Origin: a bacterium
GTDB taxonomy: Bacteria > Babelota > Babeliae > Babelales > RVW-14
Length of the DNA stretch: 6,366 nt
Direction: 5' to 3'
Assembly: GCA_023249895.1 (NCBI GenBank)
Contig: JAHFBS010000053.1
Coordinates: forward strand, 1 to 6,366
Shown: positions 1-6,081 of the stretch, piece by piece
Layout: every line of letters starts with the position of its first letter
Numbering within the stretch: position 1 is the first letter of the stretch
Program-made: the position numbers and the translations under genes
Notes under the pieces: model-generated
Told to the model about the DNA's origin: nothing
The model's database searches: none
What the model saw: only the letters and a program-made list of their open reading frames with translations

Positions 1-765
1 AGCACCAATGCGAGGATCTCCTGAGATGCCTCGTTTTATTTCTTCGATATCGGCTCCGACTTTATCAGCAAGTTGTCCTAACTGATTCATAAAGCTAATG
101 CGTAGTGCAAGCATGGTGTTTGCGGCATATTTGGTAAGTTCTGCTGACTCAATATTCATCACCACAAATTGATTTTTATGATGTATGAAGGGCTGATATA
201 CATCATAAAGAGTTGCTGCAACATTGCCGTTATCGGTGCCAATGACAATCCGATCGGGGTTCATGAAATCATTTAAGGCATCGCCTTCTTTTAAGAATTC
301 TGGATTTGAAGCAACATCAACGCCCCATGAATAACCGCGTATGGCAAGCTCATGATCAATAATTTTTTTTACGTTACGTGCCGTGCCAACAGGAACGGTT
401 GATTTATTGATGATGACTGCAGGTCGTTCAAGAGATCGTCCAATTTCTTGTGCTGCTTGTTCGACATAAGAAAGATCCGCTGCACCATTGGGACGTGAAG
501 GAGTGCAAACGCAATTAAAAATAATATCAGGATGTCCAGCAAGCCCGTGGCCGATAGATGGTACAAAGGTAATAGTCCCTTTTGAAAGTGCCTGGGTAAC
601 AATGACATCAAGTCCTGGCTCAAAAAAGGGAATATGCCCGTGAATGAGAGCGTCTATTTTTTGTTGATTGTTTTCGATGATGGTAACTGCATGTTCTTTA
701 TGAGCAAAACATGCACCAGTAACGAGTCCTACGTATCCGGCCCCAATAATTGCAAGCTTAGACAT
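1..765 (-). CDS. ugd: UDP-glucose 6-dehydrogenase, N-terminal 255 residues (3' end outside window)
   Basis: Oxidises UDP-glucose to UDP-glucuronate in the cytoplasm using two NAD+, supplying glucuronate and, through it, UDP-xylose. The family is recognised from a run of signature motifs. The N-terminal Rossmann loop GAGYVGL is at residues 8-14, with Glu31 at the end of the second strand as the likely NAD ribose ligand. STVPVGT is at 122-128 and NPEFLKEGDA at 154-163. ESAELTKYAANTMLA at 206-220 carries the expected catalytic Lys212 and Asn216, and GDPRIG is at 249-254. The reading frame is open to the window edge. The catalytic cysteine (usual GGSCFPKD motif) and the C-terminal UDP-binding domain would follow just beyond it; family members are usually about 430-450 residues. 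The start is fixed by AAAAGGAG 7 nt upstream. It is the last gene seen in the operon and the only one not overlapping its upstream neighbour. One oddity: the usual V-G-T-P loop reads V-C-T-P here (Cys87). Family call is very secure. Confidence 0.96.
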   Translation of the reverse strand, partial: MSKLAIIGAGYVGLVTGACFAHKEHAVTIIENNQQKIDALIHGHIPFFEPGLDVIVTQALSKGTITFVPSIGHGLAGHPDIIFNCVCTPSRPNGAADLSYVEQAAQEIGRSLERPAVIINKSTVPVGTARNVKKIIDHELAIRGYSWGVDVASNPEFLKEGDALNDFMNPDRIVIGTDNGNVAATLYDVYQPFIHHKNQFVVMNIESAELTKYAANTMLALRISFMNQLGQLADKVGADIEEIKRGISGDPRIGA

Positions 766-772
766 ATCCAGT

Positions 773-780
773 CTCCTTTT
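773..780 (-). promoter_or_regulatory. Ribosome binding site of ugd
   Basis: The minus strand reads AAAAGGAG, 7 nt before the ATG at 765. It is the strongest Shine-Dalgarno match in the window and sits in the only intergenic gap (766-785). The gap holds no hairpin followed by a T run and no room for a promoter, so ugd is most simply co-transcribed with the glycosyltransferase upstream. Confidence 0.8.
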
Positions 781-785
781 TTGGA

Positions 786-1940
786 CTATGCGTTGCTGAT
801 AGTGTGCCAAAATTCGTAGGTTTTATCAGCAATGACTTCATGTGAATATTCTGCATGAGCGCGTATGCGCCCATGCGCTGCAAGTTTTTTTCTTAGTTCT
901 TCATCCTGCATCAAACTTTGTAGTTTTTCAATGAGATCAGCTTCATTACGCTGCATAAAGATTAATCCAGAATCTTTAATGACATGAGGAATTTGTCCCG
1001 CATTACTCCCGATGACGGCTACGCCTGATGACATTGCTTCAATAAGGATGTGACCAAATTGCTCGCGCCATTGAGGGGTGTCATATGAGGGTAGAACCAA
1101 AATATCTAGTTTGCGCAGGTACTGTGCAATTGTTTCATGCGGGACCGGATTACAAAGTTCAATGCGATTAAGCATTTGCCGGTTAGCAATGAAGCTGTGC
1201 AAACGATTTTCTGCAGCCCCCTTACCGATGAAGGTGAGCTTCCATTGTGGAAAATTGGCGGCGATTTTCATAAAGGCGCGCGCCAAATAAAAAACACCTT
1301 TTTCTTCGGTAAGGCGTCCTATGTAGCCAACATATTTCTGAGAACGCGGGGTATTATTGTGATGATCTTCTGGTTTAAATACTTCTGGATTTACCCCGAG
1401 TTGCGGCAAAACAAGAATTGGTTTATTAAAGCCTTTTTTCTGAAGAAGCGTTTGAGCATCTTTATTTCCGGTGATTGCGCCATCAGCATGATGCATATTT
1501 ATTTTTTCAATAAATTTTAGATAAAGGCGATTTTTTAGGGAGAGCTGTGGTTTCAGATTAATCCACGTAAAAAATACACTGCGTGCCTTGATCTTCAGGA
1601 TGCGGAGAAAGAGATTAACTTGAAAGTAACAAAGCGCACCCGCGCCTTGTTCAACATGCACAATATCAGGACGAAATTTTTTAAGTATGGTGCGTAGCTG
1701 GTGTGACTTGTAGACATAAAGCAGTTCGTTGCCAGCCCCACGTGTATCGAGTGCGGTACAGGAGCAGTTGGGAGCAATTTGTTCTATTCCTGGTGAAGCT
1801 TGATGAGAAAAGAGAGAAGAGGGCCATTTTTGTGGGTAAACAACAAGAATAGTAACGGTTGGATGTCGATAAGCGCAGAGCTTCCATTTATCTCTGTTAA
1901 TGGGTGAAATATAAGTATGGCTTATGACCAATACTTTCAT
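786..1940 (-). CDS. GT4-type (GT-B fold) glycosyltransferase
   Basis: A 384-residue retaining glycosyltransferase that should transfer a sugar from a nucleotide donor to a growing lipid-linked or other glycan at the cytoplasmic face. The N-terminal acceptor domain starts MKVLVISHTY and includes DIVHVEQGAGAL (92-103), a common GT4 acceptor-domain pattern. The C-terminal donor domain starts near residue 203 with YIGRLTEEKG (206-215). Its Arg209 and Lys214 are at the positions that usually contact the donor phosphates. It ends with the E-x7-E motif, Glu293 and Glu301, in EQFGHILIEAMSSG. There is no signal peptide or membrane helix. The opening ISHTY...NRDKW pattern reminds me of transferases annotated HpsO in cyanobacterial polysaccharide loci; this is a memory-based hint only. 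The ATG overlaps the stop of the gene upstream as ATGA (1937-1940), and AGGA lies 6 nt before the start. Fold and class are secure; donor, acceptor and linkage are unknown. Confidence 0.9.
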   Translation of the reverse strand: MKVLVISHTYISPINRDKWKLCAYRHPTVTILVVYPQKWPSSLFSHQASPGIEQIAPNCSCTALDTRGAGNELLYVYKSHQLRTILKKFRPDIVHVEQGAGALCYFQVNLFLRILKIKARSVFFTWINLKPQLSLKNRLYLKFIEKINMHHADGAITGNKDAQTLLQKKGFNKPILVLPQLGVNPEVFKPEDHHNNTPRSQKYVGYIGRLTEEKGVFYLARAFMKIAANFPQWKLTFIGKGAAENRLHSFIANRQMLNRIELCNPVPHETIAQYLRKLDILVLPSYDTPQWREQFGHILIEAMSSGVAVIGSNAGQIPHVIKDSGLIFMQRNEADLIEKLQSLMQDEELRKKLAAHGRIRAHAEYSHEVIADKTYEFWHTISNA

Positions 1941-3217
1941 ACAGCATCCTGATAATTGGTGGAATAAGAGGTACGGATTGTTGTGCTTGGGTGTTTTTTA
2001 TCACATTTTTCAAACCATGTTGTTAATTCTGGATATACCGAGCAAAGTCCTTGCTTAAAAAGTGCATGGCTTGCGTTACGTGAAAAATTCTTTTCAATGA
2101 ATTTACGTCCATTGTCTGAAAGTTTTTTCTGAAGTTCAGGATCTGTTAATATTTTTTCTGCATGAAGTGCCATGGAATTATCATCGTCAATTGCCACTAA
2201 ATAGCCGGTATGATCATTGATTACATAGTCATGCGTTCCGCCACAATCGGTAGCTATAACCGGAGTGCCATTAAGCAATGCTTCAAGCCCGACAATACCA
2301 AGCCCTTCCTGATATGACGTAATAAGCAACACATGTGCTCGCCGGTACAGCGCATAAAGATCTTCACTGGCTATTTGTCCGGTAAAAATAACATTGCGTA
2401 ACGAAAAGAAATTATCAAAAGCTTTCATGGTTCTTGGTGAAGGCTTCATGCCAACGATGTAGAGCTTGGTGGTGGGCATGCGATGCCAGATTTTTTCAAA
2501 AACGCGCAACAGCATAGAAAGATTTTTGCGTGGGTCGCTAAAACGGCCGACTGCAAGAATGATTTTTTCATCTGATCGCTGGTGGGACTGCGGAGTTTTT
2601 ATACCATCAAGAGGGTAGCTACACAGCATCATGTTTTTATGAGAATGCCCAATGATTTTTTCAAATTTTGCCAGCGCGTAGGTGCTAATGCCAAGGATGC
2701 AATCCGCGCGCGTAAGAATTTTTCTCTCAATCATATTCATCCATGGGTGTGCTGCAGTATTGATAAGAGCTCGCAATCCATGAAGTTGTTTAACTCTTTC
2801 TTGACGATCTTCGTCATAAGGAGTTCCGATCCAGAGCACAAATTTTTTGTTGAGCGCCAAGAGTGGATGGGCAGCAAGACAGGTTCCGCTTACAACAAAG
2901 AAATAATCGTAATCTTTGAGCAATTCTTGCCAGGCTGGACCGGTAAAAACGTAGTGTCCGGGCTCCCAAAATGACCATCGTGTACCCACTTCAACGCTAT
3001 TCATGCCAAAATGAGAGAGCGGTTTTACCGTTGAGGTGAATTTGAGTGAACGAAGTTTGGTGGCAACTTCAGGCTCAAAACCAAGAAAAAATACCCGTGG
3101 TTCAAAATAGTGCTCACAGAATTTATATGCGATTTTGAGGCACGAAAGAACACCGCCGTAATTGTAGGTATTACGGAGTGATAAGATTGCAATTTTTGGT
3201 TTTACGGATGTGTGCAT
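1937..3217 (-). CDS. GT4-type (GT-B fold) glycosyltransferase
   Basis: A 426-residue glycosyltransferase, the second of three GT4-type enzymes here. The N-terminal domain begins with the hydrophobic strand KIAILSL (8-14) followed by NYGGV (19-23), the glycine-rich loop typical of this fold. The donor domain begins at about residue 218 with LAVGRFSDPRKN (221-232). It carries the E-x7-E pair Glu304/Glu312 in EGLGIVGLEALLNG, followed by TDCGGTHDYV (323-332), which fits the nucleotide-sugar pocket of the family. After about residue 400 comes a polar tail of some 26 residues that aligns with no motif I know. No membrane segment is seen. The first Met is the only sensible start, since no other ATG, GTG or TTG lies nearby in frame. 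Its best Shine-Dalgarno match is unusually far away (13 nt), and the gene overlaps the end of the methyltransferase gene by 16 nt, so translation may depend on coupling. Sugar specificity cannot be read from the sequence. Confidence 0.9.
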   Translation of the reverse strand: MHTSVKPKIAILSLRNTYNYGGVLSCLKIAYKFCEHYFEPRVFFLGFEPEVATKLRSLKFTSTVKPLSHFGMNSVEVGTRWSFWEPGHYVFTGPAWQELLKDYDYFFVVSGTCLAAHPLLALNKKFVLWIGTPYDEDRQERVKQLHGLRALINTAAHPWMNMIERKILTRADCILGISTYALAKFEKIIGHSHKNMMLCSYPLDGIKTPQSHQRSDEKIILAVGRFSDPRKNLSMLLRVFEKIWHRMPTTKLYIVGMKPSPRTMKAFDNFFSLRNVIFTGQIASEDLYALYRRAHVLLITSYQEGLGIVGLEALLNGTPVIATDCGGTHDYVINDHTGYLVAIDDDNSMALHAEKILTDPELQKKLSDNGRKFIEKNFSRNASHALFKQGLCSVYPELTTWFEKCDKKHPSTTIRTSYSTNYQDAV

Positions 3218-3888
3218 GATGCAGATGTTATCCTTTCGCCATTTTTGTGTGCAACAAAGAAGATGTCTGATGATAATCTATCTGCATTAATGATATGCAG
3301 ACGACGTAAAGCGCCAATACATTTTTTAATAAAAGGGCGCATGTGTGGGGCAAAAAATTCAGCGAAAATAGTCGGGGGGACTATTCCTTGTGCTGTAAGG
3401 TAATCGACAATAAAATTTTCTTGCTCAAGTGCGGTTCGCAGTGAACTGAGCGTGTAATAACGTTTATGTGTAAGATCTGTACGATGATAAAACGTGACAT
3501 TGTAGGTAGGGAGAAAACCGTCATCATTGTGAGGAACTGACCCTATAAGTATGCCGTTGTGACGACAAATGCGACTAAGTTCATGAATAAGCTGATGTTC
3601 ATGCGTGATATGTTCGATAATGTCGAACGCAAGAAGCGTATCAAAACTGTTATCAGCAAAAGGCATTGGTTGCTCCAGATTAGTTTGGATAAAGTCAAAC
3701 CCTTGTGGATCCTGAAGCGCACAATGATCAACCGCAACAATATGTAAGTCTGAATTGATTTCTGCAAGCCATTGGCTGTAGTAGCCTCGTCCAGATCCGA
3801 TATCAATGATATCATTTCCACAAAGATGACGCTGTATAAGATTCATTTTAATATCTGAGAGCTTCTTTTCGATCTGGCTTTTGTTCAT
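3202..3888 (-). CDS. Class I SAM-dependent methyltransferase
   Basis: A 228-residue soluble methyltransferase. SAM-binding motif I is DIGSGRGYYSQWL (29-41), with Asp29 and the Gly31/Gly33/Gly35 loop. The acidic residue at the end of the second strand, which normally holds the ribose of SAM, is Asp54 in VAVDH. PFADNSFDTLLAFDIIEHI (76-94) is the motif II region, and NGILIGSVPH (111-120) is the post-motif strand. A later HRTDLTHKRYYTLSSLRTAL stretch (135-154) resembles the conserved lid region of glycan- and small-molecule methyltransferases of the Methyltransf_11/25 type. It sits between two glycosyltransferase genes, so the inferred target is a sugar hydroxyl or a terminal cap of the glycan, though the sequence does not show this. 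The start at 3888 is chosen because AAGGA lies 7 nt before it, although it creates a 41-nt overlap with the gene upstream. A second in-frame ATG at 3846 lacks such a site. Confidence 0.9.
   Translation of the reverse strand: MNKSQIEKKLSDIKMNLIQRHLCGNDIIDIGSGRGYYSQWLAEINSDLHIVAVDHCALQDPQGFDFIQTNLEQPMPFADNSFDTLLAFDIIEHITHEHQLIHELSRICRHNGILIGSVPHNDDGFLPTYNVTFYHRTDLTHKRYYTLSSLRTALEQENFIVDYLTAQGIVPPTIFAEFFAPHMRPFIKKCIGALRRLHIINADRLSSDIFFVAHKNGERITSASCTHP
3231..3236 (-). promoter_or_regulatory. Distant ribosome binding site of the 3217-1937 glycosyltransferase
   Basis: The minus strand reads AAAGGA, but 13 nt separate it from the ATG at 3217, against 6-7 nt for the good sites in this window. It lies inside the coding end of the methyltransferase gene, whose stop is 13-15 nt downstream of the ATG. 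Ribosomes finishing the upstream gene may therefore help start this one. Confidence 0.45.
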
Positions 3889-4909
3889 GTGCAGATCCTT
3901 GCATCAAAATAACAGGACATGTTGCAAAATATTGTTGCAATTGCCGCGTGAGCGTAAATTCTTGCGCTTGTTGATGACCTTGTTGGGCAATGTGTTGACG
4001 TATACCATCATGCCTCAAATACAAGGTAACCTTATTAACGAGTTCTTCAAGATTTCCAAAACAAGCAATACTTTCTCCCTCTTTAAAGTAATCACACGCC
4101 TGTTCTGTTGTTCGTTGGGTGAGGAGAAACCCTCCGCTTGCAGGTACTTCAAAAGTTCGCATGTTATGAGACGTCATATTTTGAGTACGAATGAAATTAA
4201 GAATAATTTTTGATGATCGCAGCACTTTGATAAGTTTCTCATGATATATTGCTGCGCTACGAATGCATGATTTTAACGATAGATCGCGACATTCTTCCTG
4301 CCACCCGTTGCCCCAAATGGCAAGTGCAACATGAGGGCATTGGTGATGAAGTTGTGCTAGCCAGTGTTCTCGTTCTGGCTCCCAGGAGCCTACAAAGCAA
4401 ACGTCGGCGGTATATGCTTCTTGCTCATGAGCCGCAAGGGTGCCGTGATTATTAAAGATAGTTTCATCATAGGCGAAGGGGAATGAGCATAGGTGTCGAC
4501 ATCCTGCAGAGATTAATGGGCTCATAAGCATTTTTGACCACGAGAGAAAACAGTCAATTTCAGGAAGCCGCTCAAGAACTTTGGCATTTGAGTTGTTGTT
4601 CCAGAGTGTAAATGGATTGTCGGTGTAAAAATTAATGATAGCGCATGATATCAGTTGTTTGATGCGACGAAGTGTTTGTGCGGCTATAGTCTCGGCTTTA
4701 ATAAGAAATATTACATGGGGGCAAAATTTGTGGGACGCACGCACAAGCGCGGTGTCGTGATGGTGTTGTACATAGGCAAAAATTCCTGTTGGCCGTGTGT
4801 TATAAATTTCAACGGTGTGTCCCAGCACGATAAGCGCGCGTTGAAATGAGGTCGCATACGTATAATGCGTAGGGTCAGATGAAAATGCGCCCACCACAAG
4901 TATTCTCAT
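3848..4909 (-). CDS. CgeB-like glycosyltransferase (Glyco_trans_1_2 type C-terminus)
   Basis: A 353-residue protein with a GT-B layout. The N-terminal strand and loop are RILVVGAF (2-9), followed by PHVIFLIKAE (64-73) and IINFYTDNPF (91-100), typical of the CgeB/DUF3880-like transferases. The mid-protein ADVCFVGSWEPER (168-180) begins the C-terminal domain. That domain ends with the pattern I recognise for this group: SKIILNF (233-239), MRTFEVPASGGFLLT (250-264), and a DYFKEGE...FGNLEELVNKV segment (273-294). Here a single Glu254 in RTFE takes the place of the E-x7-E motif of classic GT4 enzymes. CgeB itself is a Bacillus spore-coat maturation protein, but relatives are common in surface-polysaccharide loci, so a role in glycan assembly is inferred. 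An in-frame ATG 20 codons upstream (4969) is rejected because the start at 4909 has AAGGA 6 nt before it, begins directly at the first core strand, and forms an ATGA overlap with the gene upstream. Substrate is unknown. Confidence 0.85.
   Translation of the reverse strand: MRILVVGAFSSDPTHYTYATSFQRALIVLGHTVEIYNTRPTGIFAYVQHHHDTALVRASHKFCPHVIFLIKAETIAAQTLRRIKQLISCAIINFYTDNPFTLWNNNSNAKVLERLPEIDCFLSWSKMLMSPLISAGCRHLCSFPFAYDETIFNNHGTLAAHEQEAYTADVCFVGSWEPEREHWLAQLHHQCPHVALAIWGNGWQEECRDLSLKSCIRSAAIYHEKLIKVLRSSKIILNFIRTQNMTSHNMRTFEVPASGGFLLTQRTTEQACDYFKEGESIACFGNLEELVNKVTLYLRHDGIRQHIAQQGHQQAQEFTLTRQLQQYFATCPVILMQGSAHEQKPDRKEALRY
3896..3900 (-). promoter_or_regulatory. Ribosome binding site deciding the methyltransferase start
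   Basis: The minus strand reads AAGGA, 7 nt before the ATG at 3888. The competing in-frame ATG at 3846 is preceded only by an A/T-rich stretch (GATATTAAA) with no purine-rich match. This supports the longer, 228-residue protein and the unusual 41-nt gene overlap. Confidence 0.65.
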
Positions 4910-6081
4910 ATCGTGTCCTTGAGAAGTTTGGTGTATGCCTGATAAATGTTGTTGCCATAAATATCCCACGAAAATGCGTGTATGCGTTGTTGTCCGTGCT
5001 TGCCCATGGTTATAAGGTCATTTTTATGCTGATAGCACCAATCGATTTTTTCAGCTAAATCTTTGCTGTTATAAGCGTTATAGATTAAACCATGAACGCC
5101 ATCAGTGATCAGTTCAGGCCCTGCGCTTGCGGTACTACAAATAACCGAAAGTCCACTAGCCATTGCTTCACCAATGACCATTCCAAATCCGTCTTCAAGT
5201 GAGGGCAGTACAAAAAGAGATGCTTGTTGATACAGCATGCGTAAGGTTGAGCGATCAACAGGCCCTGTAAATGTTACGTTGGAAGGAATGTTAAGACGAG
5301 AAATAATTGACGCAAAATCTTTTGTCATAGTCCCAACGAGTATGAGTTCGCAGTCTTTGGGCAAATTCAGTTTATTCCATGCCGCTAATAAATACTGAAC
5401 ACCTTTACGCAGTGAAATAAGGCCAACAGAAATTACGCGAAACTTAGGTTGAGAAGCAGCCTCTGTGGGTCTATTGTGCAAAAAATATTCGACATCGACA
5501 CCACACGGAACCATAAGAACTTTATGGCCAGCGATTCCGTGAGCAATAAAACTACGTTGTGCAAATGAAGAAAGTGTCATGATGTAATCAGCATGCTCAT
5601 ACTCATTACACATTTTGGTAATAGTACGAGAATTGATTGGTGCGTAGTCCAATCTCCAGCGTTGATATTCTTCGTGCAGAATGCGTTGTTGTTCACGAAT
5701 GTGACATGATCCTGATTCAATGACAATCGTAGCACCCCTCCTACGTGCAATCATCAGAGATTTCTCAGCGTAGTGGGCCCAGCCGACAAAAAGATCAAAA
5801 GAATCAAGAGATGTAAGCTTTTTGCTTACGTAACGATCGAAAAGATTATCTTTAAAGACGTTAAATTGTGCCGGTGCGATAAATCGTGCGAGCTGCAATT
5901 TTACAAAATAGTCATTGAACAGCTTACTGGTACGGTCAATATGAACAAGCGATGAGGGAATGCTGCTATCGTGTGCGGTGTAATCAAAGGTAAAGAGTTT
6001 GCAAAGACTTTTGCGGAGTGCCAATTGATAGGCCAAGTGATGAGCATGAAATCGTCCACCTGCTGAAACGACAACATTCAT
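4906..6081 (-). CDS. GT4-type (GT-B fold) glycosyltransferase
   Basis: A 391-residue glycosyltransferase, first of the transferases in the transcript after the sugar-nucleotide enzyme. The short N-terminal strand MNVVVSAGGRFHAHHLA leads into the acceptor domain. IVIESGSCHIREQ (119-131) followed by an HEEYQRW stretch (136-142) recalls the GSxH...EEY pattern I associate with one GT4 subgroup. The donor domain starts near residue 214, with VISVGLISLRKG (216-227, Arg225 and Lys226) and ILVG (247-250). The normal E-x7-E motif reads D-x7-E here (Asp297 and Glu305 in DGFGMVIGEAMASG, with Glu296 directly before). The nucleotide pocket continues as STASAGPELI (316-325). No membrane segment is seen. 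The ATG overlaps the upstream stop as ATGA (6078-6081). Only a weak AGGCG lies 9 nt before it, so translational coupling to the upstream gene is likely. Donor and linkage are unknown. Confidence 0.92.
   Translation of the reverse strand: MNVVVSAGGRFHAHHLAYQLALRKSLCKLFTFDYTAHDSSIPSSLVHIDRTSKLFNDYFVKLQLARFIAPAQFNVFKDNLFDRYVSKKLTSLDSFDLFVGWAHYAEKSLMIARRRGATIVIESGSCHIREQQRILHEEYQRWRLDYAPINSRTITKMCNEYEHADYIMTLSSFAQRSFIAHGIAGHKVLMVPCGVDVEYFLHNRPTEAASQPKFRVISVGLISLRKGVQYLLAAWNKLNLPKDCELILVGTMTKDFASIISRLNIPSNVTFTGPVDRSTLRMLYQQASLFVLPSLEDGFGMVIGEAMASGLSVICSTASAGPELITDGVHGLIYNAYNSKDLAEKIDWCYQHKNDLITMGKHGQQRIHAFSWDIYGNNIYQAYTKLLKDTI
4916..4920 (-). promoter_or_regulatory. Ribosome binding site deciding the CgeB-like gene start
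   Basis: The minus strand reads AAGGA, 6 nt before the ATG at 4909. Together with the ATGA overlap (4906-4909), it selects this start over the longer in-frame one at 4969, whose extra 20 residues are simply read from inside the upstream gene. Confidence 0.75.

Noticed and set aside
363..370. Run of eight A on the coding strand inside ugd, a possible slippage site or hidden frameshift
   Set aside because: It encodes Val-Lys-Lys-Ile in frame, and the conserved motifs on both sides (STVPVGT and NPEFLKEG) stay in one frame, so the sequence is intact here; programmed slippage has no support.
369..623. 84-residue open frame on the minus strand in another frame
   Set aside because: It lies inside ugd, whose own frame carries the full set of family motifs; this frame has no recognisable domain.
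766..785. Possible terminator or promoter between the 786-1940 gene and ugd
   Set aside because: Only 20 nt, filled by the ribosome binding site; no inverted repeat and no -10/-35 pair can fit.
1137..1520. 127-residue open frame on the plus strand
   Set aside because: Antisense to the GT4 gene at 786-1940, which has clear motifs through this stretch; no matching domain or good ribosome binding site seen.
2582..2974. 130-residue open frame on the plus strand
   Set aside because: Antisense to the GT4 gene at 1937-3217; composition looks like the mirror of the real coding frame and no motif is seen.
3881..4213. 110-residue open frame on the plus strand
   Set aside because: Antisense to the CgeB-like gene, within its most conserved C-terminal region; a by-product of that coding sequence.
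4910..4969. 20-codon N-terminal extension of the CgeB-like protein
   Set aside because: The extra residues come from the coding end of the upstream gene, precede the first core strand, and the start at 4909 has AAGGA 6 nt upstream plus an ATGA overlap.
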